Below, in pieces: positions 10,496 to 23,990 of a stretch of 64,000 bases of DNA (position 1 is its first letter; each line of letters begins with the position of its first letter). The notes under the pieces are model-generated. The model saw nothing but the letters and a program-made list of their open reading frames with translations. It did no database searches and was not told the DNA's origin. This DNA comes from Haemaphysalis longicornis (Eukaryota > Arthropoda > Arachnida > Ixodida > Ixodidae): positions 113,592,008 to 113,656,007 of the forward strand of contig CM023448.1 in assembly GCA_013339765.2 (NCBI GenBank). The letters are read 5' to 3'. The translations under genes and the position numbers were made by a program.

Positions 10496-12287
10496 CTGAA
10501 ACAGGCCACACTTCAACACTGCAGTGCCTGGAGTACTTTGGGCGCATCTCCCCCGCACACAGCCAGCACCAAGTTGGAGCACTGGCTCTAGAACCCCTTG
10601 CGTGACTCCCTTGAGGGGCTGCCTCACCCCCCCCCCGCGTTGAAGGATGGTGGCAAAAGGTGGCTGAGTAAGGAACAATTTTTACCTGCCAATGATTGGT
10701 AACAGGCTCGCCCTGAGCAAATGCAGCCAAGTGGACACTTGTTTAACTTGTAACACAATTACTCGTAGGCAGGACTTCACTTGGCAAAGAGTGTGCCACA
10801 GATTGCACACATGTAAGCAAAGTTAGTGCACACATGGGTGGTAAAAAAGAATATGAGAGACAAAAACAAAACAAAAATGAATAAAAAGAAAGTGACACCA
10901 AAAATAGTGACCCTGCCAATTTTTTTTTTTTTGCACAACAATGGCCTGAGACAAAAAAAATATTCAGAAAATCAAGGGAAAAAAAAAAGGGTGGGTGGAA
11001 GGGGGGGGGGGGGGATATTTGAGGCAAATTGTGAAAAGTAAGAACAAGGCAGACACCACTGCCCCTTTCTTGTCCTCTGTACTAAAGAGACTGGCTGACA
11101 ACCCAAATTTTAAGCAGAGAATTTTAAAGGGACTGTGAAGACAACACACACAACTCCTCAAAGATTGGGCAGTTCACATTGCAGGCATTAACAAGAGTTT
11201 AAAACAGAGTAAAACCTTGTAGGGGGACTTCACCTGCGTAATGGGCGTGGCCATTGGTTTCTTTTCCTGCTTCCGATTATGAGACCTAAGCTCAACTAAT
11301 TATTTACCTAGAATACGACGAGAGTTCAACTGACCTCCCAGCGTTCACTCATTTAAGAAAACTGGCCACTTTTTCCATTTTGAAGGCCACTGTGCTGTTA
11401 GAAGAGCCATACTAAGATGGCACCATGTGTCCAGCTTCAAGGGTTATTTGCCACTGAATCCCTGTTGATACCCCGTTTCGCTACGTAGCCATTATTCCGT
11501 TGCCTCACTGCTGAAAACACTGTATTTGAAAAATGCAAGCACACAATCTTCTTTGATTTGTGGCTGCTCTTACTGCATTAAGCCACACAAAGCATTCAAT
11601 GGCAAATGCGGGAAATTGCCATGGGCATGGCTCATCTGGTGAACACCTGGCCGCATTTGTTATCCTGACATGACAATCTTCTGACTGAAGCCAACTGTCT
11701 GCTGTTTTCGTAGTCCCTTGAGGAATTAACATGTTTAATTGCTCAAGAAAAAAGAAAAGCAGTGACTGTTGGTGTTTGAATAGGATGGCGTAACTGTTAA
11801 AACATGAAATGGAGGGGTGGCAGCTGCAGACGGATGAGTTGTGGAGGCATGGCTCGCCCAGTCAAAAATGTGTCAGCATCAATCAACCAGTTTGGTCAGC
11901 GTCGGTTACAGCACACATCATGGAATTTACTGGTGCGCTACCTCTGGCCTAAGCCTCGAGGCGTTGTCTAACTGCGCACCATGCCTGCCCCACTGCGTCG
12001 CGATTTATGTGCCCTGCCCAGGCAGGGCTAGACAAACAAGCCTCTTGGGAGAAAGACGGGGGGGAAAAAACTGAACATCACATGCACGCATGAGGTAGCA
12101 GCTTTCTCTCTCTCTTTTTTCCTTTTGTCTCTCACTCAATGCCCAGTGACCAAGAAACCGCATTCCCCCACGGGTGCAACGCGAGACGGCAACAGGAGAC
12201 CGCATGCACACAGGCTGCCTCACTGGATACCTCTTCCTTGCCCCTGTGCATGCACTGCTTGCCTACCCATTGTTAGAGGCTGTGCCA
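10496..12287. other. NTE intron 14/15, low-complexity stretch
   Basis: Holds A-rich and G-rich runs (about 10840-11014, including a 14-base G run at 11001-11014). No coding or mobile element was recognised. Confidence 0.5.
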
Positions 12288-12400
12288 TCCACCGCGGTGG
12301 CTTGAGCACAAGGTCATGAGTTTCATTTGTGGCCGCGGTGGCCGCTTTTTCCGCCACAGGCAAAGTGCTCCATGCAGGTGTACTTTTGTGTGCCTTTTGA
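12288..12400 (+). repeat. Possible degenerate SINE head
   Basis: CACCGCGGTGGCT, GAGCACAAGGTC and GGCCGCGGTGGCCGCTTTTT occur in the order and spacing of the head of the SINE at 62855, but the body is not recognisable. Confidence 0.4.
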
Positions 12401-13806
12401 AGCATAATAAATCACTCAGTTCTACCAATTTAGGGCACGCAAACATCAAAGTACTGGGAAGGCACGAAAATGCTTGCAACAAAACTCCAAGAGCATAATA
12501 TACATCCCAGTTTCACATTACACTAGTATCTTGTTTGAGACAAGCCATTCGAGAGAATGGCTGTTTGCCCTTTTTTCTTTCGTCCTTGTCTCGGTGGTTT
12601 GCGCTGTGGTGCAACATTCCCAAGAGGTGTGCGTGGAGGCTAAGGAACTCTCTCTGGCAATGCCAGTACAAGCAGGCCTGAAAGCTCTTCTGCAATGCCC
12701 CAAATTTTCACTCGATGCATGCTGTTGAGACAACCCGTAGCCAGATGCAAGCACCCCCTTTCCTGTAGCAGTCAGCACCTGCTTGGTGACAAGGCTGCAA
12801 AACTGCAATGATGCCACCTTCCAAAAGCGCAACTCAAAAAGCGAAGCAAATACAACCGCCTTGAGCCAGCTTTTGTTAACAGAAGCAAAAGCCAAACCAT
12901 GAGAGCACAGCTGATGGCAGTGGTGTAATCAGCTGTAACTGAATTCCACTGTGAGATCGCCAACGAAACAGCCATCATGCTACACATTGCATTCTCGTAA
13001 CAGCCAAAGGTGGCACCTCAATGCCGACCCAGAACCTTGGAAAGTCTTCGTCGTGAAACTGTGGCCAAGAGAACACACCAATGTACACAACACAATGTTT
13101 CTCTGCACAGGACAATTTGATGGGCAAGGACTTTTAAGAATGCACCAGGAAAAAAAGAGTGCAGTAGAGGCCCCATCTGTATTAGTGCCAGTGCAACAAC
13201 AACGGCAACCAGCATGTTTGGGGTGTCTGTGCAATGCTCGAGGATAGCAATTACAGTAACCAAAAAGAGGGCACGTAAACGAAAAGAACTTAGGCAGTTA
13301 CTAACTTTGGTGTGTAAGTGCACTCAACGAGGACGTTACAGATGAATGCTATGCCACAAGCACAGGACGAAGGCTTCAACGTAAAGTCAACATGCACCTG
13401 TTACGTACTAAAGGGCAAACAAACACTACACAATGAAGGATCACTGTATGCTGTGACATTTTTGTGCATACAACAGTCGTGCAACACATCCATGCCTAAA
13501 GTCTACAAAGGAAGGACAGCTAGGGGACATGCACTCTACCTCATGCTATGCTACCACTTTGCTCGATACAAGGCACACGTTGCATAATAGAAAGGTAAAA
13601 AGTAAAAAAAAAAAAAAACAGCTGATGTGGGCCACTTCTACAGTTGCTTAGCCGGAGTAACGTCAAACCTGTTTTAGCCCCCGTTACACCCCACCTCCTC
13701 CTATCTGCTTTCCTGTAGAATTCACACTACAGTTGCATTTTGAGCATTTACCTGTACCACCTGAAAGCTTTTTCATGACAGTTTTCACTAAAGTAAAACC
13801 TCAAAA
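12401..13806. other. NTE intron 14/15, nothing recognised
   Basis: No transposon ends, exon matches or strong repeats seen. A short poly-A run lies at 13604-13617. Confidence 0.45.
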
Positions 13807-13992
13807 CAGTAAAACCTCGTTACAAAGAGACACTCAAGGGAGCCAAAAAAACATGTCTCTTGTAACCAAGGTCTCTTTTATACAAAGTTGCTAACATTGC
13901 GAACATAGGAAAACCAACCAAACCGTTTTCATTATAATGTCTTATAACCACGTGTCTCTTGTAACAGTGTCTATTGTAACGAGGTTTTACTG
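13807..13992 (+). mobile_element. MITE (Tigger-like ends), 186 bp
   Basis: It starts CAGTAAAACCTCGTTACAA and ends in the inverse TTGTAACGAGGTTTTACTG. Its interior matches the reverse complement of the element at 16736, including AACATAGGAAAACCAACCAA. The expected TA duplication is not clear here. Confidence 0.75.
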
Positions 13993-14399
13993 CACAACGA
14001 ACTTCAGTGTAATGAAATCCCCTATAAAACAAGGTTACAAGGATTAAGTAACCTGATGCCCACTGGAAACCATGTATGTTTAATCTCCATATAATCAAGC
14101 AACTGTTGCTGTAACTTCAATACAACAAAGTCTCTCAATCAAGAGAATTGACCCAGAAGGACAATTTCTCCGTGACGATGAAAACCTCCCCGCGCGAGTG
14201 GCTTGGGTAACCCACGCGGGCGGGCTTCCTGGGCACACATGCAAAAGGGTTATAAGCGGGAGATAAGCAGCTCCCTCCATTTTTTTTTTGCTTCGCTGCC
14301 AACGAAGGAGCGCAATGCCATACACACTCTCCCCTCTTTTTCATCCTTGTTTTTTCACTGTCTCCCTCCACCTCTACCCCGTGCGAAGGCTGCCACTCC

Positions 14400-15393
14400 T
14401 ATTCCCCATCACCGCTGCGGGCTACAACAGTAGCTTGGCTGAACTCGTAGATTTTGCGTGCGGTTTGGAAGAAATGGATAACACTGAAGGAATGGAGTGT
14501 TTTCTACAAGCGAAATCGCTTCACACACATGCAAACCATGCGGCTGATACCATGGCTGCGCCATGCGGTCGCTTCATGGCGCTTGTTACCACTTGCCAGA
14601 ATGGAACTTGGGGTGATAATAAGGTTACACCTTCAAGAAAGGAAATGATAGTGGCGAGGAAATTGCGCTGGGGATTGTCATCCACACTGCTAGTGAAAGT
14701 GGCGATCAAATACTATATGCCAATTTGCAAAGCCTAGAGTTCTCTTAACAGACTGGCCATAGAGGACTTGGCTCATGCGAATGCTTTGAAACCGTGAGTT
14801 TTAGAACTGTGTCGCTGTAACGGCGAGTGCACCTGAAAGACTGCCCACAGCGCGGAGGACAATGAAGGGGCTCCGTTGCGCTGCCGATGCACTCAGTTAT
14901 GCCAAGAAAGACGACCAGGTGGGCCTTGAAGAAGCATGGAGATGCCTGGAAATGATGGGGTCGTCCCTGGTGGTGTCACTTTAGAGGACATCCTTGACAC
15001 CGACTCTAGCGTAGTTGCTACCAGGGAAGTGACAGACAACTGCATCATGCAGGATGTGTTTGGAAACTTTCAAGGGGGACCCAGGCAGTGACACTGACAC
15101 TGAGAGCGAAGCTGCGAACAACCTCGAAGTACTTGCTACATGAGATTGACTGGGCCGAAGATGGGCCTATGAACGCAGTGTTAGGCTACCTCTGACAATC
15201 AAACAGGTACAAAAAAAGATTTCAGATTACTTTCAGATAAAATAAAGGGTCTTCTCTGAACGAGTCCTTACAACTGCCAAAGTTACAGTGGTAATGTTTC
15301 TGCATGCTCGGTGGAGAATTTTGATGCAATGAAATTTCAATATAACAGACTGAAGTGCCATTTTTGACAACTGTTTATGTCGAGGTTTAACTG
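14400..15393 (+). pseudogene. Tigger transposase relic, C-terminal part
   Basis: The plus strand around 14920-15160 reads, with frame changes, EEAWRCLEMMGSS then LEDILDTDSSVVAT and SEAANNLEVLAT. This acidic tail is typical after the DDE domain of pogo/Tigger proteins. A right terminus (TGTCGAGGTTTAACTG) ends at 15393; the left end is not certain. Confidence 0.55.
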
Positions 15394-15863
15394 ATATTGC
15401 ACTTACTTACCTTGATTTTTAAAAAGGCCACTTTTTGTTAATGCAAGGTCAACAATGCTACACAATGTCTTCAGAGGCTAGTATTTCCAACAATTTCTTG
15501 TTCCAATTCTCTATTATTGTGGTATCTTGTGATTGGTGGACACCACCTTGAGAGATAATGACTAGAATGTGGCAAATAGAGTGAAGGAGGGGCCACATGC
15601 CCAAAAAGGTGTTCCATTTTTAATTACACCTGTTGCAGGCACTACTGGGAAGGGACACAATGATGTAATGCAATTATTAAAAAAACCAACTAGGCTACCT
15701 CCATTGTCCAGAAATGACTAGTTGTTGCCACAATGGCCGCAGCGTTCGGATTTCACTTATCAGGCACGTAACCTCTGCCACCTTCGCAAAAAGCTCACCA
15801 GCCAGTGCTTGCCTTGGAAAACGTGAAATACATAGTTGGCAGAGAGGCTTATTAAACCAATAG

Positions 15864-16097
15864 AGTGCTGATTGATTGTAGGGTTTAACGCGCCGACGAT
15901 GAGGCGCGCCGTAGTGGAGGGCTCCGGATTAATTTTGACCACCTGGGGGTCTTTAATGTGCACCGAAATCTCGTACACACAGGCGTTTTTGCTTTCGCCT
16001 CCATCAGAAAAAGCGGCCGCCCGCGGCCGGGAATCGAACCCGCGACCTTGTCCCTCATTAGCGCAACGCCTTAGCCACTGAGCCACCGCGGCGGGGT
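15864..16097 (-). repeat. SINE (Ruka-like), near full length, reverse orientation
   Basis: Reading on the minus strand: tRNA-like head with GCCGCGGTGGCTCAGTGGCT and B-box GGTTCGATTCC, the CTGATGGAGGC linker, the CACCTCATCG-type body and a CAATCAATC tail. It is flanked by ACCAATAGAG (15854-15863) and ACCAATGGAG (16098-16107), a likely target duplication with one change. Confidence 0.88.
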
Positions 16098-16339
16098 ACC
16101 AATGGAGGCAGTCAGCAGCCTGTGTGCATCTGGTCTTTTTTCTTTTCCTTTTCGCCAAAGTTTATGCAGTAAGTGCATTTTACATGCACTCTCATGGTTA
16201 TTGGTGGCAACCCTCACTAAAAAAAATACATTTATTATGCTAACCTATTTCACCACAGCTTTAGGGAGACAACGCATTTTCTCTCGTCCTCACCAAAGTG
16301 CTAGTAGGGTTATCTCAATCGAGCAAAATTTAGGGACAC

Positions 16340-16384
16340 AAAAAAAAAAATTACATTACGAATTTTGTTACATTGAGGCTTGAC
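16340..16384. mobile_element. Solo Tigger-like right terminus
   Basis: AATTTTGTTACATTGAGGCTTGACTG followed by TA resembles a right terminal inverted repeat; no partner end was found to the left. Confidence 0.4.
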
Positions 16385-16735
16385 TGTAGTCACTGCTTTT
16401 ACAACGATGAACTCAAAACTGAAACCATAGTATCATTGCACTCTCTGGTGCTTCCAAAGCATAAGAACACAACATATACAGTGACCGTAATCATAGCATT
16501 AAACTACGCAAAATGTGACTGCACCATTCCCACAACACACACCACACACAAAAAAAAAAAGGTAGCTAGAGACTATGCGCAACAGCCATTAGTAAAATGT
16601 AATTACTAGATACCCATGGACAACTGACCGGAAGGGGGCACAGCACATTGACACACAACTCGTAACAGAGCATAACAAACAATTTGCTCCAGTGCCCATA
16701 AGTCACTAATGCGCCCAACGATTGCTCGTACATTA

Positions 16736-16922
16736 CAGTGAAACCTCGTTACAAGAGACACTGTTACAAGAGACACTTGGTTATATGAGACATTTGAGTT
16801 AAAGCAGTTTGGTTGGTTTTCCTATGTTCCGCCAAGTTAGCAACATTGCATACAAGAGACCTTGGTTACCAGGGACATGTTTTTTGGTTCCCTTGAGTGT
16901 CTCTTGTAACGAGGCTTTACTG
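16736..16922 (-). mobile_element. MITE, second copy of the 13807 family, inverted
   Basis: It starts CAGTGAAACCTCGTTACAAG and ends CTTGTAACGAGGCTTTACTG, with TA at 16734-16735 and 16923-16924. The interior is the reverse complement of the MITE at 13807 at high identity. Confidence 0.85.
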
Positions 16923-16924
16923 TA

Positions 16925-19895
16925 CTTGTAAGGATGTCTCTTGAGTGTAATGATTTTTGAACAGCATCGGTGCAGTGTGAAAAAGCAAACTTGAAGTGTT
17001 TGTGCCCAGAGGAGCATGCAGCAGTTGTTCCCATCAAAGCAGCCTACTGTGGGTTCCACGAAGAAGCCGCACATAGGCCGTGCGTGTAGGCCGGGGATTG
17101 TGCTTTCCCCACGTGCATCGTGCCATCAGAGCATCTGCTCGTCGCCTGACAATGGTATCTCATTTGTGTCAATAAAAGCAACGTCCCAATAAAAAAGCAT
17201 GCCAACAACCACAATACACGTGCGCGAGATGCTCAGCTCTGACAGGAGTCAAGTCACTTTTGTAATCACCACTGATACTGAAGGAATGCGTGAGCACAAT
17301 GCTTATTGCAAATAAATTCCTCACCCAAGGCAAGCCCCACAAACTACGACCTCGATTCTACTGACAGTGGAAAAAAATCGTGTTTTAGCATCGTCATTGC
17401 GGCGCATTCAAACTAGAGGATCCGAGTGTCCTGGTTCGAAGTGAGATTTGGTTAGCAGACGACGCGCAACACAGCATGTGATAAGAAAGGGCTCTGATGA
17501 TGCATTGCATGCGGTGAGAGCGCAATCCCACCCAAAACGCACTGCGGATGCACCACGCTTTGCGGCGCCCACAGTGGGCTCCTCTGATAGTACCGGCTGC
17601 CACATGCTCCCGTGTTCCCGTGAAGCATGCTCACTGTTGTACATGCCATGTGGCACAGCAAAAGTACAAGGGAGAGGGGTTTCCCTGCACAACGAATAGG
17701 TACCGTATTTCTGTGGCCGGACTGGGCAAGGGCCCACCTATTCACACGTGCTTCTTCTGAATTTCCGTTCTTGAACTGAACAAGTGCCCGCGCCTTATTT
17801 CTGTTATGATCAGTTCCAAATTTTGAATTTTGAGCAGTAGGTAATTTACGCTGAGTGCTCTATCTGAAGGCAACTTGTACCTCTGCCAAATGTCTGACAC
17901 ATGGGGAAGACTGACCACCCACTTCTTCAAGACACCACCCTCTAATTCAGACTCCCAAGTGCGCCCGCACGCGCGGCGCCCCACTGCTCCAGTATTCCAT
18001 CGGTGAGTCGAACCATCTCGATCTCTAGTGTTGTTCAATGCCGCGCTCCCAATGTTACCGTTATGGCCTACGATTAGTCTGTATGCAGTGTATTTGATTT
18101 GCACTTTGCAATAAATGCTGCCACTGATGTTTTGCCCCTTGTCGCCTCCTGCCCTTTGTCTGTCTCCACAAACAACGGACCTGTCCGCAGCCGGCGCTCG
18201 CAAGGCATTGTTTGCTGAGCGCGGATGGCTGCGGGGGGGGGAAATAAGCAGTGTGTGAAATGCATAACCCACAAATTATTAGGAGAAAAGCATTATACTC
18301 GCTTCGCATCACTTCAAAGGAAAACCACTATTCGTGCACGCCTACTTGTCTCATGACATGGTCACGCATTGTTATAAAAGCAGCATGTGCAGGGAAAAAC
18401 ATTGCAAATTTCATTACCTAAAATTTCCAAGATTGCATAAAACTATGATAGTTGAAAAAAAAAAAAAAAAGACAAGATGAACTGCCTTGGAAATTTCATT
18501 GTATTGAGGTTAGTTTAAACAGAGTTATACTATACTAAAATGAGGCATAGGAAAGAAAAAAGAGGTATCAACTTTACAGATTGTCAATTACACACAAACA
18601 AAAAAAGAAGGAAAAAACAGCACTGCTGGGGAAAGAGTAGTAGCATGCACAATAGCAAATGTGCCAAATAAGTGTCCTCGAAACAACTTAAAAAATTTGG
18701 AAGCCTACCTCGAGCCACCTATTAAAAATCAGCAGCAGTGGTCCCTGGAATATTGCACACATCAACGTAGCAAGCAGTTTAAAGCATGAAGACGTTGAAA
18801 TGTGCCCACACGCAAAACAATCCGAGGGATGTCGATTTAAATGTGCCGAGCCCTAACCACTAATGCTTCCTAAAGCGGGTGAAAGCCATGGAAATCCACT
18901 GCTTTAGTAAAGCTGCTCTTCTAATTGACACTGGTGGCACCTTGGTGTAGGCATTAAGTGCAGGTGGCACGATCTGAAGAAGGCAAGCAGCCCTGGGTAT
19001 GCCATGGTTTGCAGGGTTCTAGTATTCCGGACAAGAAGCATGCGGAGCTCTGCTAGGGGAGCATGTCAAAAATAAGCTTTCAGAACAGCAATGCCAAGGA
19101 AGTCATGGGCAGGATGAAGGAATGTGCTTTTCGGTGCAGCGCTGCTTATAGGGCATCTCAGGACATCCTATAAGCATGCATGAAACAACGATCAGTTTTA
19201 AGCAGAACATCTAAGGGCAGCAGTGTAAGCTTTGATCTACAGGCACATTTCAGCCACCTAATTCGATACGAATACAAGGTCATCACAAATGTTACGAGCA
19301 GAATTCTAGGGCAATTTCGACAGAGCAGCGAATACGTCCAAATAGTAGCTGTTATGGAGAGAATATGAAATCAGGTGCTGGCGCCGTTTCATACTAATAT
19401 ATACTACAGGGAAATCTGTCACTGCAGTTGCGGGCCGCCATGGGCGGCGCCATTGCCGCTAGCAACGTTCCTCGCCTACTTGGCTTAGCTAGCCATATGG
19501 CTTCTTTTTTGTCTCGAAGCCAAAATTAACAAAAAAGGGACACATTTTTTCTTGTTTATCGTGCATGAAGCTTCTACATAATCACTGACAAACTAATCTT
19601 TTTGCAGGTTCAATTTTATAATAACAAAACAAATTTGATGAGCATTCTACAGTAGTATTGTTGCTTTTTTGCAGCCAGAGCCAACTTTTCAGCCTGTTCA
19701 TGAGCCATGCCAAGGACAAGTGGAACATGCCTGTCCGGTACATGACAGAACGCTCGATGAAGCGCGGCTCCCCGAGACAGTAGCGCCAGATTTCCCTTTA
19801 GTATATGTTAGTATGAAACTCTATGGCTGGCACTGCTGCCCTTTTACCAATCACACGCTTGCTGGTGCAACACAAGTCCAGGCTGTTCTGCTTAC
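16925..19895. other. NTE intron 14/15, no recognised element
   Basis: Contains a moderately long minus-strand open frame (17742-18272) without recognisable domains and several A-runs. No NTE exon is expected or seen. Confidence 0.4.
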
Positions 19896-20018
19896 CGTGC
19901 CTGTGGATGCGCATACAGCTGCTTGTTATGTCCGTGGTGACCGTGAAGTACGGAAGCCACAGGTCCTCTATCTGGCGGTCCCCAAACAGATCGTAGATGG
20001 TCTCGTTGAATGCAGCTC
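19896..20018 (-). CDS. sws: NTE exon 14: IEDLWLPYF and TTDITSS
   Basis: Encodes AAFNETIYDLFGDRQIEDLW, then LPYFTVTTDITSSCMRIHRH. IEDLWLPYF and VTTDIT are signature strings of NTE patatin domains. The acceptor is CATCCCCCAG and the donor is GGCACG|GTAAGC. The length of 123 bp equals 2+120+1. It lies at the left border of a large nested transposon block. Confidence 0.94.
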
Positions 20019-21517
20019 CTGGGGGATGCCACCAGAGGAGTTTCGGAGAACAGTTACGCTGCTGGCAAACGCAGGCAGCACCTTCATTTACACACCACAG
20101 CGAGTACCCATTCGACAAGTGACCCTCACCACACAGTCATTTTGAAAGCCTAGAATCAAGCAACGCAAAGCTCCACAAAAGGTTTCCAGAACGCTTTGAG
20201 AGGGTGCCATCAGTGCATTACGTATGAATGGGGCAAACTCAGTAAAAATCCTGTTATTGTGAACCTCAGACTAATGATTTCTTCAGATTAACGAACATTT
20301 CGAAAATCCCCCACCAATGCCTTTTCCTTCAACGTAAAAAATATTTACAAATTTCAGAACACTGTTTGTTTCAAAATAACGTATCAAATTTTATGATCGT
20401 CACTGTATAAAACAACACTTCAAAATAACAAATTTCGAACGTAAGAAATTACTCATGATGGTGTGAACAACAACTAATGCTCCATATGTGCCACTATCGT
20501 CGTCACCATCAGACCGTCTGCTTATATTTCTTCATGCACCTGCCCGATTCTAAATGCGCATTAGTCCTTTCACCAATGCCTGTACTTGTAGACTCGCCGA
20601 GAGGGGGGGGGGGGGGGGGGGGGGGGACACGGAGGCAGTTTTCTTTACAAGAAAAGTGGCCATTCTTTGTCAAGTGGTCGCTGGCAAGAAGCAAATCGAC
20701 ATCTCTAAGGAATGGGGATGGCACCATCAACGGTTGCAACAATCTTGAAGGACGAGCAAAAGATCACCAAGCTGCACTGAGGGTCCCAACTTGCACCTTC
20801 CGGAAAATGGATTTGACTAGAAAACTTCCAAGACATAGAAGCTGCACTGCTCACTTGGCTTAATTAAAGCGTTCGCAAGATGTGTGGATGTCAGGTACCA
20901 TGCTGCACGAGAAAGCCCGGCAATTCACTGACACTTTTGATGTTACCGGCTTCGAAGCAAGCACTGGGTGGCTTCACCGTTTCCGCCAAAGAAATGGAAT
21001 AACCTGGCAAGTGGTGTCGGGTGAAAAGGAGGCAGCAGATGCAGCAAGTGCAGCTGCGTGGAGGGACGAAAAGTTTCGTGAAATCGTCGCTTCATATTCT
21101 GCAGATGACATTTAAAATGCTGATGCAACTGCATTCTTCCACCAGATGCTTCCTGACAAGACCATGCATTTTAAGAGAAGCTGCTGCAAGGACGGCAAGA
21201 AGTCCAAAGTCCGAGTTTCTGTATTGCTCTGCTGCAATGACACAGGCCCTAAAAAGCTAATGCCCTTGGTATCGGAAAATACAAGAAGCTGCACTGCATA
21301 AAGAATTTGGTCTTGTTGCCATGTGATTATCGAGCCAATTCACGTGCGTGGATGATGCGAGAGATGTTCTCTGAGTGGCTAATCAAGGTCGACGATCAGA
21401 TGAGCGCGGGCAGAAAAGTCCTCATTATCGCTGATAACTGCTCGGCCACCTTGTTAACATTCGGTTTACAAATGTTTGGCTGGAATTCTTCCCTCCCAAC
21501 TGTACGTCCCTGCTCCA

Positions 21518-21676
21518 TTGATTGATTGTAGGGTTTAACGCGCCGACGCAACGCAGGCGATGAGGCGCGCCGTAGTGGAGGGCTCCGGATTAATTTTGAC
21601 CACCTGGGGATCTTTAACGTGCGCCGAAATCTCGTACACACGGGCGTTTTTGCTTTTCGCCTCCATCAGAAAAGCG
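21518..21676 (-). repeat. 5'-truncated SINE with perfect 14-bp target duplication
   Basis: Only the body and tail are present; the tRNA-like head is missing, as expected of incomplete reverse transcription. ACGTCCCTGCTCCA is repeated exactly at 21504-21517 and 21677-21690. It is inserted in the DDE region of the surrounding Tigger relic. Confidence 0.93.
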
Positions 21677-22059
21677 ACGTCCCTGCTCCAACTATTTGAC
21701 TAAGGGGTCATCAAGAGCGTAAAGGCTCATTACTGGAGGGGTCTCGTTCGACAACTGCTGATTAACCTTTGAATGAAGCAATTGACCAAAATCAATGTGC
21801 GACAGGCTGCAGAAATGATTACTGGCAACTAGTAGAGCATGACAGAAACCACAATCCAGAATTGCTGGAGGAAGGCCGGCCTGCTTACGATGCCACCTGA
21901 CTCTGAACACAGTGTGCAAGACAGCGAAGAATGCGGCACAAGTGACTTATGGGATGAAGTCGCAGAAAGACTACGTGCAGTGCGACGATGAAGCATGCAC
22001 ATCTGCTGAACTGACCACTGATGAGATAGTGAACACCATTCGTTGTGAAGGCGGAAATA

Positions 22060-23990
22060 CAGTGGAGACCATTTATAATGTAACTGCTTATAGAGCGGGA
22101 CCGGATATAACGTGGGTTTTTGTGACCACCGGTTCACCTTCCATAGAACTCAATGCCTAAGCATACCGCTTAGAATGCAGTTGGCCGAAGCACAATACCG
22201 TTTATAGTGCGGTTTTCTGGCGGGTCTGCTGATCAACCGGCACAGCTGGGGCATCGTTTTAGGGTAGCAAAAGAAAAAAAAGGATGAAATCGGCCCTCTG
22301 ACGCAGCGCACACTCCTTGCTCTCCTCTAACTTCGACACACAAGAAAAGAATAGGCACCCTTGAGTTCGTGCGTACGTGATAACCACAACTGACCTTGCT
22401 TGACACACCTCGGAAGATAGCGACCCCCGTCCCCGTCCGCGCGCGCCAAGTTGTTTCTACGAAGCGTGAACCGCATGGCCCGTTTTCGCACACGATTCGT
22501 GCACGTCGGCATTGCGCGTGCGTTTTTTCCATGCTCGTGCTGACGATTTTGCGCTCGCGGTGGCTTCTTCGCGTGGCAGTGGGAGGAGCCTGACAACTTG
22601 CACCAATGGGGAGACGCGCAGCTAATGGCGGGAGATCCGAAACGCTCCGACCCATAGAGTTAATACTACTCTCCGACCAGCCGGCTGGCCGTGCCAGAGA
22701 TGTTTAGGCCTACCACCGCGGTATTTTTTGATGGGCGCTTTCACAAGCAACGTGGATGGCAGTTTATATTTCTCTTTTCGCCCATATTATCAGCTCTTTT
22801 CTTGCATGAGAATCCTCGCTTGCGCCTTGTGCAGCATTTCAGCGAGCAGTTAGAAGCAGTCGCTGGAGCTGTCTGTGCCACTTCGCAGCCAGGGCCGACG
22901 CCTTGTTGCCGCCTCTTACCACGCTGCACACCACGCCAGTTGTAACCACAGAAACCCAGTCGGCGTCCCCGTGCCTGTGGCCCGCACTGCACTGCATGTT
23001 TTCGCGAGAAGAAATCGCTCCATGCAGTTCACGCTTTAGAACGTTGTGCAGATAAGCCACCGCCCTTTCCCTTTCCAAACAAGCGAGCCACGCGAAGCCG
23101 AAGATTTCCATCACCAGTACGCTGCGCGGATAAGCAGCCGCCTTCGGCGTCGTGAACCATCGCCTCCTGTATTTTACAATGCCAAACGCATCGCGCGCTT
23201 CCCAATGGGAGTTAGTGGTATGCCTGCAGTGCCCACGTGTCGTAAGGTGGAGCCCCGAGCTGAACTGCCATCACCCAACCATAACTGAATTCGAGAGCGG
23301 CTTGTGCCTGGTTGCCAAGGAAACCGATCTTTGAGATTGCCAAAGTAATGGTGCTTGCGCCAGCATTGGAAAACTCAGAGCCGCAGCGAAGCACGTTTTG
23401 CCAGCGTTGCTGCTTGCCACCACGTGTCACCCCGATATGAACTGGTCACGCGACTAAAGCGCTGAGAAGGCCGGAGGAGAGTGGCCGGGGTAGATTGGAA
23501 GATTGGAGGAGAGTGGCCGGGGTAGAAGGAGGGGGTTTGGTTGGCCGGTTTGGGCTGATGCATTTGGTATTGTAAAAATACAGGAGGCAATACGTGAACA
23601 CAAGGTGGGGTAAAAAAAAAAAAAAAAACCACGCTGGCGTTCTTATCACGTTCTGCGGCATCTGTTCATAGACACTAAAAACGTAGCCACGATCCTCCAA
23701 AACACAAACGCAACGGAAGTTATAGCCGTGCTCGCTGTTTGTAAGACCGTGCTTGCAATGACCCTGCAGCAGTGGATGATGTGGGGAAAAAAAAAAAAAA
23801 AAACACACACACATAAAGATCAGGCCTTTCATTTTAAGTGCCATGCGTTTGAGTGATGATAAATAAAGGATGACTTGAGAGGTAGGTTGCGATGTGGTTG
23901 CATTCACGCATGTTTTGGTTATAGTGCGGTACCGCTTATAGTGCGGATTTTTGCGGCTCCCGCGACATACGTTATAAGCGGTCTACACTG
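22060..23990. mobile_element. Non-autonomous Tigger nested inside a Tigger transposase
   Basis: The ends are CAGTGGAGACCATTTATAAT and, inverted, CAGTGTAGACCGCTTATAAC, with TA at 22058-22059 and 23991-23992. The interior is a GC-rich leader (22370-22920) plus filler, including a doubled GGAGAGTGGCCGGGGTAGA (about 23475-23528). Removing it with one TA rejoins the host transposase frame as GGN|SDEDVESEDD. Confidence 0.9.

Noticed and set aside
10010..10678. Long open frames on both strands around the Asp exon
   Set aside because: They are shadows of NTE exon 15 copy B and GC-rich intron; only the splice-bounded part matches the family.
17742..18272. Minus-strand open frame of 176 codons
   Set aside because: No recognisable domain, biased Arg/Ser composition, no splice logic with NTE; likely chance or decayed repeat.
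20603..20626. G run as a quadruplex or functional signal
   Set aside because: Many similar G or C runs occur in the window and lengths are unreliable in assemblies.
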